A stretch of 64,000 bases of DNA from Deinococcus ficus (GTDB taxonomy: Bacteria > Deinococcota > Deinococci > Deinococcales > Deinococcaceae). Below, in pieces: positions 1 through 14,118 of this stretch; the stretch's first letter is position 1, and each line of letters starts with the position of its first letter. Under the pieces are notes generated by a model, which was not told where the DNA came from, ran no database searches, and saw nothing but the letters and a program-made list of their open reading frames with translations. Position numbers and translations under genes: made by a program. The stretch covers positions 131,001 through 195,000 of the forward strand of contig NZ_CP021081.1 of NCBI RefSeq assembly GCF_003444775.1, written 5' to 3'.

Positions 1-25
1 CCTGACCTTCGAGGAGGACCTCCCC

Positions 26-496
26 ATGTCCACCCTGCTCGGCCCGCCCATTCACCGGGTGCTGGCCTCCATCCAGGGCGGGCAGGCCACCTGGGTCCTG
101 CAACTGCACGAACCCCTCGCCGCCCCCGTCAAACCCAACGCCGGACGGATGCGCGTCACGGACGTGGCGGTCGTCGCGCAGCAGTGGCCCGCGCCGCGCC
201 TGCTCGTCCCGGACTTCCCCGTCTCCCGGGCAGGCGGCGGCACGCTGTTCGCGTTGTACCTCGCCCAGCTGGACCCGGAACACGTGTACGACACGCTGAA
301 TGGCCGACAGGAAGAAAGGACCGAGGTGCAGCCGCACTTCTCCGAGAGGCGGTCTGAGCGTCAGCTGGCGGCCCTGAGCCAGCTTCCCAACCCCCGCGTG
401 CAGGAAACCTACACGCGTTACCCGGTGGGCCCCGAGGTCCCGGCCGGGCAGCGCGTGATGATGCGGGTCCGGCCCACCCCGCCCGCCCAGACGTAG
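26..496 (+). CDS. hypothetical protein, 156 aa
   Basis: I do not recognise this protein. It is preceded by a good ribosome binding site (GAGGAGG at 11-17, eight bases before the ATG), which supports the start and suggests it is a downstream gene of an operon entering from the left. There is no signal peptide or membrane segment. The sequence is Pro- and Arg-rich with a few short hydrophobic strands, compatible with a small soluble beta-rich protein. The following gene is convergent and only 10 bases away. Codon use is typical of the window (G/C third positions), which favours a real gene over chance. Confidence 0.55.
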   Translation: MSTLLGPPIHRVLASIQGGQATWVLQLHEPLAAPVKPNAGRMRVTDVAVVAQQWPAPRLLVPDFPVSRAGGGTLFALYLAQLDPEHVYDTLNGRQEERTEVQPHFSERRSERQLAALSQLPNPRVQETYTRYPVGPEVPAGQRVMMRVRPTPPAQT

Positions 497-506
497 AGAT
501 CCGGAG

Positions 507-824
507 TCAGGGCCGCCTTTCGTCCACCACCACGAACCCCGGTCCCAAGGCCGCCCGGAGCCGCTCCAGCAGGGCGTCCGCCTGCACCCGGAACCCCCGC
601 TCGTCGTCCGCCGTCCACGGCGATGGCCCTCCCGGGTCGTCCCAGTCCAGGCCCGTGTCCCACAGGGCGATCAGGCGCTCGGTCTCGGCCACCAGGTCGG
701 GCGGCAGGGGCAGGGCGCCGGCCTCGACCGCCAGGCCGTACCGGTCTTCGGTGAAGGCGTCACCCGCCCACAGGCAGATGCCGGATCCGGAATCGAAGAA
801 AAAGCGCAGGCGGCAGGGGCGCAC
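507..824 (-). CDS. hypothetical protein, 105 aa
   Basis: Small acidic soluble protein read from a GTG start. A TAGGCT box lies about nine bases upstream of the start on the coding strand, close to the leaderless pattern seen elsewhere in the window. The N-terminus (MRPCRLRFFFDSGSGICLW) reads like the first strands of a compact alpha/beta domain. The middle contains an LPPDL..ETERLIALWDTG segment and the C-terminus is charged. No family is recognised. It converges with the preceding gene. Confidence 0.6.
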   Translation of the reverse strand: MRPCRLRFFFDSGSGICLWAGDAFTEDRYGLAVEAGALPLPPDLVAETERLIALWDTGLDWDDPGGPSPWTADDERGFRVQADALLERLRAALGPGFVVVDERRP

Positions 825-863
825 GGTGCCGCCAGCCTACCGCCCCCTGCCGCCGTGCCGGGG

Positions 864-1073
864 TCAGTTCTCCTGCGCGCCGGAACGCTCACCCCCGTCG
901 TTCGCCTCGGTGGCCTCCCCGCCGACCTCGCTGTTGCCCGGGGTGCCGGTGCTGCCGGCGCCGCCCGCGCTGGTCTTGCCAGTCTGGCGCTCGTGCTCCT
1001 GCCGCTGCGCGTACGCCTCCTGCATCTGCTCGGATTCGTTCCCTCCGTTCGTCCGGTTCTCGTTGTCGGTCAT
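864..1073 (-). CDS. small hydrophilic, probably disordered protein, 69 aa
   Basis: The start at 1073 is chosen because a TACCCT box (1080-1085) sits exactly six bases before the ATG, the leaderless arrangement common here; a longer frame starting upstream would place this box inside the coding region. The protein (MTDNENRTNGGNESEQMQEA...) is rich in Gly, Glu, Asn, Gln and Ser and nearly devoid of hydrophobic residues, so it is probably intrinsically disordered. Such hydrophilic small proteins are often stress-associated, but nothing in the sequence assigns a function. Confidence 0.6.
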   Translation of the reverse strand: MTDNENRTNGGNESEQMQEAYAQRQEHERQTGKTSAGGAGSTGTPGNSEVGGEATEANDGGERSGAQEN

Positions 1074-1156
1074 GGCCGCAGGGTAGGGACGAGGACGTGA
1101 AGGGGCGTGTGCAGGGCGTGACGGCCCGTTCATCAGGGGACGTCGGACATGGAAAG

Positions 1157-1184
1157 AACCCGGAAGCCCTCATGCTTCCGGGTT
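1157..1184 (-). terminator. carB terminator
   Basis: Perfect 11-bp inverted repeat AACCCGGAAGC / GCTTCCGGGTT with a six-base loop, followed on the minus strand by CTTTCC. It lies just after the carB stop codon. Confidence 0.8.
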
Positions 1185-1200
1185 CGGCGCTGGTCGGGCG

Positions 1201-4290
<3,090 letters not shown>

Positions 4291-4299
4291 TCCAGACAA

Positions 4300-4305
4300 A
4301 CAGTA
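4300..4305 (-). promoter_or_regulatory. candidate -10 box of carB
   Basis: TACTGT on the minus strand, nine bases before the carB ATG, in the 206-bp gap between trpS and carB. The rest of the gap (4306-4496) holds no gene that I can support. It contains an almost palindromic CGGCAGGCGCCTGTCG near 4458 that may help end trpS transcription. Confidence 0.35.
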
Positions 4306-4496
4306 TGGCATGACCCGGCCGGGGGTGTCCCGCACACCTGTATGACTATGCACACTGAATGCACGGGGCGGGACGGCGGGGGTCGGATCGACTGGAGATC
4401 AAGCGTGGCGGAGCTGTCGTTCTCGGCGATTCTGTCGCGGCTTCAGGTTATGGGTTCGGCAGGCGCCTGTCGGGATCTCTACTTCTAATCGGATAC

Positions 4497-5609
<1,113 letters not shown>

Positions 5610-5626
5610 TCATGCGGGTCACCCGG

Positions 5627-5662
5627 CTACGCGGGCCACCACACCTGAACCTGGAAACTCAT
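5627..5662 (-). CDS. trpS leader peptide (MSFQVQVWWPA)
   Basis: An 11-codon reading frame ATG...TAG whose eighth and ninth codons are TGG TGG (5636-5641). It ends 41 bases before the 5' arm of the terminator hairpin. There is no Shine-Dalgarno sequence; instead a TACCCT box lies exactly six bases before the ATG, implying that the transcript begins at or near the start codon and is translated as a leaderless message. The Trp codons (UGGUGG) can pair with CCACCA further down the leader (complement of 5594-5599), and CCGGG right after the stop (5622-5626) can pair with CCCGG in the terminator 5' arm, giving the alternative pairings expected of an attenuator. Translation is inferred, not shown. 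Confidence 0.75.
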   Translation of the reverse strand: MSFQVQVWWPA

Positions 5663-5668
5663 GCCGTG

Positions 5669-5674
5669 AGGGTA
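5669..5674 (-). promoter_or_regulatory. -10 box of the trpS transcript
   Basis: TACCCT on the minus strand, six bases before the leader-peptide ATG. No convincing -35 hexamer is visible in the GC-rich sequence upstream. Confidence 0.55.
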
Positions 5675-5761
5675 GCGGGCGCGGGGAGGGGCGCGCATCC
5701 GGCAGATGGCCTACCCTCTTGCCGGGCGGACAGGGGGCCGGGCGGGGGGTAGTCTGGGCGC

Positions 5762-6826
5762 GTGGCGACAACTGATCTCAGGCTGGACGTGTTGATGCAG
5801 CTCTCGGACCTTCCCGGCGTGCCCGGGCAGGAGGACCGCGTGCGGGAATTCCTGCTGCGCGAACTGGACGGACTGGCGGACTCCGTGCGGGTGGACGCGA
5901 TGGGCAACGTGATCGCGCACCGCGCCGCGCACGCCGGCAAGGGCAAGAAGAAGGCCGCGGACCCGGAGCGCGTGATGATCTCCGCGCACATGGACGAGAT
6001 CGGCTTCCTGGTCCGGTTCGTGGACGACAAGGGCTTCCTGCGCGTGCAGGCGCTGGGCGGGTTTGACACCCGCAACCTATTCGCGCGCAACGTGACCGTG
6101 CACACCCGTGGCGGCCCCCTGCCCGGCATCATGCAGCCCGGCGGCAAGCCCGTGCACGTGGCCTCCGCCGAGGAACGCAAGAAGATCCCCGAGGTCCGCG
6201 AGTTCTTCATCGACCTGGGCCTGGACGGCGAGGAAGCGCAGCGCCGCGTGCGCATCGGCGACATGGTCACGCTGGACCAGACGGCCCGGCAGGTGGGCCG
6301 CTTCGTGACCGGCAAGGCCATGGACGACCGCGCCTGCGTGTTCCTGCTGCTGGAACTCTTGCGGCACCTCAAGGGTCGCAAGCTGCGGCACGACCTGTAC
6401 GCGGTGTTCAGCGTGCAGGAGGAAGTGGGCCTGCGCGGCGCGATCACCGCGGCGTACGGCGTGGAGCCCACCATCGGCGTGGGCCTGGACGTCACGCTCG
6501 CCATCGACGGGCTGGGCGGCGCGCCGGACGAGGCCGTGACCCGCATGGGCGAGGGCATCGCCATCAAGGTGTTCGACTCCACCATGATCAGCACCCGCTG
6601 GCTGGTGGACGAGTTCTACGACCTCGCGCAGAAAGAAGGCATCCGCACGCAACTGGAGGTGCTGCCGCTGGGCGGCACGGACGGCGCCGCCATCCAGCGC
6701 AGCCGCGCGGGCGTGCCCACCATCACCCTGAGCGTGCCCACGCGCTACATCCACACCGTGCAGGAGTCCGTGCAAGAGGACGACCTGCGCGCCGGCGTGG
6801 ACCTGCTCGCCGCGTACCTGAGCTGA
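5762..6826 (+). CDS. M42 family metallopeptidase (FrvX/glutamyl aminopeptidase type)
   Basis: Predicted dinuclear-metal aminopeptidase of the M42 family, which forms large tetrahedral cytosolic assemblies that degrade peptides. The visible signature parts are SAHMDEIG (H76, D78), the bridging Asp in GKAMDDRACVF, the catalytic Glu pair in SVQEEVGLRG, an LDVTLA segment and the C-terminal RYIHTVQE His. The length (354 aa) is normal. Translation starts at GTG 5762: a TAGTCT box at 5750-5755 lies exactly six bases before it, so the transcript is probably leaderless. A perfect 10-bp hairpin follows the gene. Confidence 0.92.
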   Translation: MATTDLRLDVLMQLSDLPGVPGQEDRVREFLLRELDGLADSVRVDAMGNVIAHRAAHAGKGKKKAADPERVMISAHMDEIGFLVRFVDDKGFLRVQALGGFDTRNLFARNVTVHTRGGPLPGIMQPGGKPVHVASAEERKKIPEVREFFIDLGLDGEEAQRRVRIGDMVTLDQTARQVGRFVTGKAMDDRACVFLLLELLRHLKGRKLRHDLYAVFSVQEEVGLRGAITAAYGVEPTIGVGLDVTLAIDGLGGAPDEAVTRMGEGIAIKVFDSTMISTRWLVDEFYDLAQKEGIRTQLEVLPLGGTDGAAIQRSRAGVPTITLSVPTRYIHTVQESVQEDDLRAGVDLLAAYLS

Positions 6827-6845
6827 ATCCCTAAAGGTTCCGTGG

Positions 6846-6875
6846 AGACCGGGCGCCCACACGGCCGCCCGGTCT
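6846..6875 (+). terminator. hairpin after the M42 peptidase gene
   Basis: Perfect 10-bp inverted repeat AGACCGGGCG / CGCCCGGTCT with a ten-base loop between the peptidase and DUF4126 genes. There is no T-run, so it may be an inefficient terminator. Confidence 0.55.
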
Positions 6876-6891
6876 GGCGTATTCGTGCCGT

Positions 6892-7452
6892 ATGGAACTG
6901 CTGTCCGGTCTGCTCTCCTCGCTGGGCCTGTCGGGCGCGGCGGGCCTGAACGCGTTCATTCCGCTGCTGGTGGTGGGACTGCTGGACCGCCTGGGCGTGA
7001 TGACCCTGGCCGAACCGTACGACCTGCTCGCCAGCCCGTGGGTGCTGCTGGGCGTGGCGGTGCTGGGCGCGCTGGATTTCGTGGGGGACAAGATTCCGGG
7101 CGTGGACCACCTGCTGCACCTGGCGGGCGGCGTGGTGAACACGGCGGCGGGCGCGGTGCTGTTCGCGTCGCAGGCCGGCATCGCGGAGGTCCCGCCGTCC
7201 CTGAGTCTGATCCTGGGCGTGGTGGTGGCGGGCGGCGTGCACGCCACGCGCGCGGCGGTGCGACCGGTGGCGACGGCCACGACGGGCGGCCTGGGCAACC
7301 CGGTGGTGAGCACCGCCGAGGACGGCCTGAGCCTGGGCATGAGCCTGCTGGCGGTGTTCATTCCGGTGCTGGGGGCCCTGGCGCTGGTCGGGGTGCTGTT
7401 CCTGGGCTTCAGTCTGTGGGGTCGCCGGCGCCGGCGCCGCCGGGCGCTGTAG
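6892..7452 (+). CDS. DUF4126 membrane protein
   Basis: A 186-residue integral membrane protein with about four to five hydrophobic segments and an Arg-rich cytoplasmic C-terminus (GRRRRRRRAL). The opening (LSSLGLSGAAGLNAFIPLLVVGL) and the GVVNTAAGAVLFASQAG region fit the DUF4126 family, whose function is unknown. The start ATG lies 16 bases after the preceding hairpin. It is followed by its own terminator, so it appears to be transcribed alone. Confidence 0.85.
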   Translation: MELLSGLLSSLGLSGAAGLNAFIPLLVVGLLDRLGVMTLAEPYDLLASPWVLLGVAVLGALDFVGDKIPGVDHLLHLAGGVVNTAAGAVLFASQAGIAEVPPSLSLILGVVVAGGVHATRAAVRPVATATTGGLGNPVVSTAEDGLSLGMSLLAVFIPVLGALALVGVLFLGFSLWGRRRRRRRAL

Positions 7453-7472
7453 CTGTAAGGCACAGGTCGTGG

Positions 7473-7509
7473 GGTGGGGGAGGCTTGCAGCCTCCCCCCA
7501 CCTCTCTTT
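7473..7509 (+). terminator. terminator after the DUF4126 gene
   Basis: Long hairpin GGTGGGGGAGGCT / AGCCTCCCCCCACC with a three-base loop, followed by TCTCTTT. Confidence 0.75.
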
Positions 7510-7525
7510 GGCCTCTCGTGCAGGT

Positions 7526-7636
7526 TGTCCGGGAATTTCTGCACAGCCGGACAGGTGAACGTCCTGTGCGACCATGATCGGCCTCCTAGAGTGCAATCTG
7601 TCTCAGAGAATTTATACATATGCCCAATAACTCTGA
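7526..7636 (+). promoter_or_regulatory. glnK upstream region with two inverted repeats
   Basis: TGTCCGG (7526-7532) / CCGGACA (7547-7553) forms one inverted repeat. TCAGAG (7603-7608) / CTCTGA (7631-7636) forms another, flanking an AT-rich TTTATACATATG stretch that probably holds the -10 box. The position before a nitrogen-regulation unit makes operator function plausible, but no known binding motif was recognised. Confidence 0.35.
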
Positions 7637-7716
7637 AACAAGATGCAAAAATGACCGCACCTGATCCCCATATTCGCCCCGGTTCCATGCAGGTTGTTCA
7701 CCAGAAAGGAGACACG

Positions 7717-8088
7717 ATGAAACTCGTCACCGCCATCGTCCGGCCCGAACGGGTCCAGCAGGTCAAGGAGGCCCTGTTCCGCGCCGGCATCAGCGGCCTC
7801 ACCCTCAGCCGCGTCAGCGGCCACGGCGGCGAACAGGAGATCGTCGAGCACTACCGCGGCCGCCGCGTGATGGTGGAATTCCGCGACAAGGTCGAGGTCC
7901 GCATGGCCGTCAGCGACGCCTTCGTGGACGCCGCCGTGCAGGCCATCGTGCAGGGCGCCCGCACCGGCGAGGTCGGCGACGGAAAGATCTTCGTGCAGCC
8001 CCTCGAACGCGTCATCCGCATCCGCACCGGCGAGCAGGACACCGCCGCGCTCACGCCCGTCACCGAGACGAAACTCACGCCCGCCTGA
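7717..8088 (+). CDS. glnK: P-II nitrogen regulatory protein
   Basis: Trimeric P-II signal protein that senses 2-oxoglutarate and ATP/ADP and gates the ammonium channel encoded 20 bases downstream. The start at 7717 is set by AAAGGAGA ahead of ATG and by the canonical beginning MKLVTAIVRP. The C-terminal signature ARTGEVGDGKIFVQPLERV and the RIRTGE ending are intact; the length is 123 aa. In the T-loop (GHGGEQEIVEHYRGRRVMVEF) Tyr46 is kept, but position 51, the Tyr uridylylated in enterobacterial P-II proteins, is Val. Uridylylation control at that site is therefore unlikely. As I recall it, the Thermus protein has the same feature. Pairing with amtB identifies it as GlnK-type. Confidence 0.95.
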   Translation: MKLVTAIVRPERVQQVKEALFRAGISGLTLSRVSGHGGEQEIVEHYRGRRVMVEFRDKVEVRMAVSDAFVDAAVQAIVQGARTGEVGDGKIFVQPLERVIRIRTGEQDTAALTPVTETKLTPA

Positions 8089-8108
8089 CCCCCGCGAAGG
8101 AGACGCCC

Positions 8109-9410
8109 ATGACCCACAAGACCCTGCTTCCCCTCGCCGCGCTGCTCGGCGGCACCGCCCTGGCCCAGACGGCGCCGCCCACCCTGGACAGCGGCGATAC
8201 CGCCTGGATGCTCATGTCGGCCGCGCTGGTGCTGCTGATGACCCCGGGCCTCGCGTTCTTCTACGGCGGCCTGACCCGCGCGCAGAGCGTGCTGAACACC
8301 ATGATGATGAGCGTCGTGTCCATCGGCCTGGTCGGCGTGCTGTGGATGCTCGCCGGGTACACCCTGGCCTTCGGAGAGGGGGGCAACGCCCTCATCGGCG
8401 GACTCTCGCACCTGGGCCTGGAGGGCCTGGCTGGGCAGCTGACCGGCACGGTGCCCACCTACGTGTTCGCGGCCTTCCAGGCGATGTTCGCGATCATCGC
8501 CGTGGCCTTGATCAGCGGCGCGGTCGTGGAACGCATGCGCTTCGGCGCGTTCGTGACCTTCGGGGCGCTGTGGAGCCTGCTGATCTACGCCCCGCTCGCC
8601 CACTGGGTCTGGAGCGCCGACGGCTGGCTGTTCAAGGACGGCGCGCTGGACTTCGCGGGCGGCACCGTCATTCACATCAGCGCCGGTGTGAGCGCCCTGG
8701 TCGCCGCCCGCGTCCTCGGGCCGCGCCTCGGCTACCCCCGGGCCGCGCACGTGCCACACAACGTGCCGCTGGTGCTGCTGGGCGCGGGCCTGCTGTGGTT
8801 CGGGTGGATGGGCTTCAACGCGGGCTCCGCGCTCGCTGCCGGGCAGACCGCGGCACTGGCCTTCATCACCACCCTGGTCGCCCCGGCCGCCGCGATGCTC
8901 ACCTGGCTGGCGTGGGAGGCCCGGCAGGGCAAGCCCACCGCCGTGGGCGCCGCCACGGGCGCCGTGGTGGGCCTGGTCGCCATCACGCCCGCCTGCGCGT
9001 TCGTGAGCCCCTGGGCCGCCCTGCTGATCGGGGTGCTGGGCGCCAGCGCCAGCTACTGGACCCTGAACCTCAAGACGCACCTGCGCGCCGACGACACCCT
9101 GGACGTGTTTGCCTGCCACGGCGTGGCCGGCATCGTGGGGGCGCTGCTCACCGGGGCGCTCGCCTGGACGACCGGCAGCGGCAAGGCCGTGCCGGAGCAG
9201 CTGCTCACGCAGGCGGTGAGTGTCGTGGCCAGCCTGCTGTACGCCGGGATGGGGTCGTTCGTGCTGCTGAAACTGGTGAACGTGCTGACGCCGCTGCGCG
9301 TGACCGCCACGCAGGAACTCACGGGCATGGACCTGCACGCCCACCGCGAACAGGGCTACAGCCAGCCCGAGACGGAACTGGGCGCGCCCGTGTTCCTCGG
9401 CGGCGACTGA
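8109..9410 (+). CDS. amtB: ammonium transporter
   Basis: Amt/Mep/Rh family channel. It has a cleavable signal peptide (MTHKTLLPLAALLGGTALAQ) and about eleven transmembrane helices. The pore twin histidines are at H189 in GGTVIHISAG and H337 in FACHGVAGIVGALLTG. The start has a good ribosome binding site (GAAGGAGA) and the gene follows glnK by 20 bases, the usual two-gene unit in which GlnK plugs the channel when nitrogen is plentiful. A GC-rich hairpin with a T-run follows. Confidence 0.96.
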   Translation: MTHKTLLPLAALLGGTALAQTAPPTLDSGDTAWMLMSAALVLLMTPGLAFFYGGLTRAQSVLNTMMMSVVSIGLVGVLWMLAGYTLAFGEGGNALIGGLSHLGLEGLAGQLTGTVPTYVFAAFQAMFAIIAVALISGAVVERMRFGAFVTFGALWSLLIYAPLAHWVWSADGWLFKDGALDFAGGTVIHISAGVSALVAARVLGPRLGYPRAAHVPHNVPLVLLGAGLLWFGWMGFNAGSALAAGQTAALAFITTLVAPAAAMLTWLAWEARQGKPTAVGAATGAVVGLVAITPACAFVSPWAALLIGVLGASASYWTLNLKTHLRADDTLDVFACHGVAGIVGALLTGALAWTTGSGKAVPEQLLTQAVSVVASLLYAGMGSFVLLKLVNVLTPLRVTATQELTGMDLHAHREQGYSQPETELGAPVFLGGD

Positions 9411-9427
9411 GGGGTATACGCAACTGC

Positions 9428-9462
9428 GGGGTCCGGGGCACTGCCCCCGGGCCCCTTCTTTT
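9428..9462 (+). terminator. amtB terminator
   Basis: Strong hairpin GGGGTCCGGGG / CCCCCGGGCCCC with a short loop, followed by TTCTTTT. Confidence 0.85.
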
Positions 9463-9547
9463 ACGGTCCCTTGAGGGTCGGGCAAACCATAAGGCTTTTT
9501 CAGATGCCATCAGCCTGCGGTCATTCCGTGCTGGCACACTGCCCCTC

Positions 9548-10630
9548 ATGAAACGGAACCTGACCGCCACCCTGGCCCTGACCGCCGCCGCCCTCGTGGG
9601 CAATGCCGCCGCGCAGGGCAAGATCAGCGCCCAGAGCATCATCGTGAACCCCACCCAGCCGGACCTCGCGGTCAGCGTGACCGTGAACAAGGACGCCTCC
9701 GGCAACGCCAACCCCACCTACCGCATCGGCGAGAAGATCACCGTCAGCGCCACCGTGAACCGCGACGCGTACGTGTACCTGTTCAACGTGAACGCCGACG
9801 GCACCACCGACCAGATCCTCCCCAACCGCCTGGGCGGCGACAACTTCGTCAAGGCCGGCACCACCAAGACCTTCCCCGCCCCCGGTGACAACTTCACCTT
9901 CGACATCGGCGGCCCCGTCGGCCAGAACAAGGTCCTGGCCCTCGCCAGCCTGACCCCGCTGAACCTGGAACAGATCAGCCAGTTCCGCACCGCGCAGGAC
10001 CAGTTCGCCACCGTGAGCGCCCGCACCCAGGCCGGCTTCGCGCAGGCGCTGAGTATCGTCGTGAACCCCCTGCCGCAGAACAGCTGGGTCAGCGACACCG
10101 CCTTCTACAACGTCGTGAACCAGGCCCCGGTCAGCACCGGCGCGCTGTTCATCGGCACGAACGTGGACGCCACCGTGATCCTCAACGGCCAGCGTCTGGG
10201 CGGCAGCAACGTCACCTACGCCAACCTGCGCCCCGGCACCTACCCCGTGCGCATCCAGGCCCCCGGGTACAACGACTTCGCCACCACCGTTACCGTCCGC
10301 CAGGGCGCCGTCACGAACCTGAACGTGGACCTGACCCCCACCCAGCCCGTGTACACCACCCAGCCCAGCACCGGTAACCCCATCCTGGACCTGATCGGCG
10401 GCCTGCTCGGCCTGAACACCCAGGTCAGCGACCCCGCCCGCAGCGCCAACGACCAGAAGGTCGCCGACCTGCAGCGCCAGGGCTACACCCTGCAGGGCAC
10501 CCGTCAGACCACCACCGGCTACGTGAGCACGCTGGTCAAGGGCGGCAGCACCGTGACCGTCACCGTGACCCGCGGCGCGAACCGCACCCTGAGCGTGCAG
10601 GTGACCGAAACCACCACCTACCGCTACTGA
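9548..10630 (+). CDS. secreted DUF4384 and PEGA domain protein
   Basis: Exported envelope protein of 360 residues. It has a signal peptide (MKRNLTATLALTAAALVGNAAAQG), then a DUF4384-like beta domain at about 40-140 (YRIGEKITVSATVNRDAYVYL) and a PEGA domain at about 195-262 (PGTYPVRIQAPGYNDFATTV). The C-terminal segment has repeated Thr-rich strands ending in TTTYRY. PEGA domains are thought to mediate surface or S-layer association. The ATG at 9548 is chosen because the signal peptide starts there. The function is otherwise unknown. A terminator follows, so the gene is probably monocistronic. Confidence 0.88.
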   Translation: MKRNLTATLALTAAALVGNAAAQGKISAQSIIVNPTQPDLAVSVTVNKDASGNANPTYRIGEKITVSATVNRDAYVYLFNVNADGTTDQILPNRLGGDNFVKAGTTKTFPAPGDNFTFDIGGPVGQNKVLALASLTPLNLEQISQFRTAQDQFATVSARTQAGFAQALSIVVNPLPQNSWVSDTAFYNVVNQAPVSTGALFIGTNVDATVILNGQRLGGSNVTYANLRPGTYPVRIQAPGYNDFATTVTVRQGAVTNLNVDLTPTQPVYTTQPSTGNPILDLIGGLLGLNTQVSDPARSANDQKVADLQRQGYTLQGTRQTTTGYVSTLVKGGSTVTVTVTRGANRTLSVQVTETTTYRY

Positions 10631-10645
10631 TCCCCGCTCCCTTCT

Positions 10646-10675
10646 GGTCCCGCCCGTGGTGGCGGGGCCTTTTTT
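10646..10675 (+). terminator. terminator
   Basis: Hairpin GGTCCCGCC / GGCGGGGCC followed by six T residues, 15 bases after the stop of the DUF4384/PEGA gene. Confidence 0.9.
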
Positions 10676-10751
10676 CGTGTGCTGGACGCCGTGCGGGGCA
10701 GACTGTGCCCGGGTCAGCCTTCTGAAAGAAAAAGTCCGTACACTGTAGGAC

Positions 10752-10949
10752 GTGAGCGCAGATCACAAGGACCAGAGGGTCGGCCGTCACCAGCGCCTGC
10801 TGGACTGGGACGAGGTGGAACTGCCGTCCGAGACGGCCCCGGCTCCCGAAGAGACCCCCCAGGTGGCCAAGGCCGCCGCACCGGCCAAGGCCGCGCCTCA
10901 GGGCCGCATGGACCGGCTCCGCAGCCTCCTCGGCCGCAAGTCGGGCTGA
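10752..10949 (+). CDS. small uncharacterised protein, 65 aa
   Basis: The GTG start is preceded by a TACACT box at 10739-10744, seven bases upstream, giving a leaderless arrangement. The protein has a charged N-terminal part ([15 protein letters not shown]), an Ala/Pro/Lys linker and a basic amphipathic end ([13 protein letters not shown]). No domain is recognised. The linker-plus-basic-tail design suggests an interaction peptide, but that is only an impression. Confidence 0.6.
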   Translation: MSADHKDQRVGRHQRLLDWDEVELPSETAPAPEETPQVAKAAAPAKAAPQGRMDRLRSLLGRKSG

Positions 10950-11026
10950 CCCCCACCCTGTTCAGCAGTCCCGGACCCCGCCCCGCCGGCGGACGCGTCC
11001 GGGACCCCTGCTTTACCCTGAGCGCC

Positions 11027-11461
11027 ATGCAGCCCATTCCCGCCGGATTCACCCAGACCCTGACCGTGACCGTCACCGACGACATGACCGTGGACTTCGG
11101 CGAACTCGGCCGCGTGCACCCCGTGTACGCCACGTACTGGATGGCCAAACACTTCGAGGAAGCCGGCCGCAAGATCATCCTGCCCTTCCTGGACGCCGGC
11201 GAGGGCGGCATCGGGTCTCAGGTGGACGTCACGCACACCGCCTCGGCGCTGCCCGGCATGCAGGTCACCGTGACCGCCGTGTTCGAGCGCACGGAGGGCC
11301 GGCGCGTGTACGCCACCATGCGCGCCGTGAACGAACTCGGCGACGAGATCGGCACGGGCACCACCACCCAGGTGATTCTGCCGCGGGCTCGCATCGACGC
11401 GGGCTTTGACACCCTGCGGGAACGCTGGGCCGCGCACCAGGCCGCCCGGCCCACCCCCTGA
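11027..11461 (+). CDS. hotdog-fold thioesterase (fluoroacetyl-CoA thioesterase-like)
   Basis: A 144-residue protein with the layout of the single-hotdog thioesterase family that includes FlK: a mobile N-terminal part with [15 protein letters not shown], then [39 protein letters not shown] and a final QVIL strand. It probably hydrolyses an acyl-CoA; the substrate cannot be read from the sequence. A TACCCT box at 11014-11019 lies seven bases before the ATG, so it is probably leaderless. Confidence 0.8.
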   Translation: MQPIPAGFTQTLTVTVTDDMTVDFGELGRVHPVYATYWMAKHFEEAGRKIILPFLDAGEGGIGSQVDVTHTASALPGMQVTVTAVFERTEGRRVYATMRAVNELGDEIGTGTTTQVILPRARIDAGFDTLRERWAAHQAARPTP

Positions 11462-11556
11462 CCTGCCGGGCGCGTCCCCCGCGCAGGAACAGGGCCGGGG
11501 CCGGGTCGGTCTATGCCTGGGACGCATCCTCACCCCCGTCCGGCCTACCCTGACCC

Positions 11557-13293
<1,737 letters not shown>

Positions 13294-13296
13294 GGC

Positions 13297-13327
13297 CCGC
13301 TAACCTGAGGCCCGGGGGGCTTAGCGG
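13297..13327. terminator. shared terminator between maeA and truA
   Basis: Inverted repeat CCGCTAA / TTAGCGG, with GC-rich sequence able to pair inside it, between convergent genes; it overlaps the last codons of truA. There is no strong T-run on either side. Confidence 0.5.
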
Positions 13328-14118
13328 TCGTAGCGGGCGCCGGTGAAGTACAGGCCGTGCGGGGGCACGTTCGCGCCCGCCTGTGCCCGCTGCCCGCTGC
13401 GCAGGATGTCCGGCACGGCGTCCGGCGCCAGCCGGCCCTGTCCGACCAGCAGCAGCGTGCCCACCAGTCCGCGCACCATGTGCCGCAGGAAACTCTCGCC
13501 CGCCACCCGCACCTCCCAGACGCCCTCGCCCGGGTGAACCGCCAGGGCCCGCAGCTCCCGCACGGTCTGGCGGTCCTCCTGCGTGGCGAACGCCGCGAAG
13601 TCGTGCGTGCCGGTCAGGTGGGCCGCTGCGGCATTCATCGCGGCCGCGTCCAGAGGCGCCGGAACGTGCAGGGCGCGGCCCTCCCACAGCGGGTGACGCT
13701 GCGGGGCGCACAGCAGCCGGTACGTGTACCGCCGCTCCGTGCAGGAAAACCGCGCGTGAAAGCCGGCCGGCGCCTCCGCGGCGTGCAGTACCGCCACGTT
13801 TGCCGGCAGGTGGGCGTTCAGGGCCCGGGCGAGTTTCGCCACCGGCACCCGGAAGGCCTCCGGGACGTCCACGTGCGCCGGCATCGCCTCGGCGTGCACG
13901 CCCGCGTCGGTGCGCCCGGCCGCGACCGGCCGGAAGGCCGCCGCCCCCAGCCGGCCGAACGCGGCATGCAGGGCGTCCTGCACGCTGGCGGCGTTCGGCT
14001 GGGATTGCCAGCCGGCGTACGCCCGGCCATCCCAGGCGACCGTCAGCTTCAGGCGCCGGTGCCCGTCCGGTGGGCGGAAGTCGCGGGGGCCGGGAATGGG
14101 GGGGGACGGGTGGGTCAT
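13321..14118 (-). CDS. truA: tRNA pseudouridine(38-40) synthase
   Basis: Isomerises uridines 38-40 in the tRNA anticodon arm. The catalytic Asp is D71 in the family motif GRTDAGVHA. Other conserved parts are [11 protein letters not shown] near the N-terminus, [12 protein letters not shown] and [19 protein letters not shown] near the C-terminus. The length of 265 aa is normal. On the coding strand a TAGGCT box lies eight bases before the ATG. Confidence 0.95.
   Translation of the reverse strand: MTHPSPPIPGPRDFRPPDGHRRLKLTVAWDGRAYAGWQSQPNAASVQDALHAAFGRLGAAAFRPVAAGRTDAGVHAEAMPAHVDVPEAFRVPVAKLARALNAHLPANVAVLHAAEAPAGFHARFSCTERRYTYRLLCAPQRHPLWEGRALHVPAPLDAAAMNAAAAHLTGTHDFAAFATQEDRQTVRELRALAVHPGEGVWEVRVAGESFLRHMVRGLVGTLLLVGQGRLAPDAVPDILRSGQRAQAGANVPPHGLYFTGARYDR

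Noticed and set aside
4291..4353. Longer N-terminus for carB beginning at 4353
   Set aside because: It adds 21 residues unlike any CarB N-terminus and runs across the likely promoter; MPKRTDLQ at 4290 is canonical.
4405..4490. Possible tRNA-like sequence between trpS and carB
   Set aside because: No T-arm (TTCGAAT-like) or matching acceptor stem could be drawn.
10739..10747. TACACTGTA short palindrome before the 65-aa gene
   Set aside because: It is simply the TACACT -10 box with three extra bases; too short to argue for an operator.
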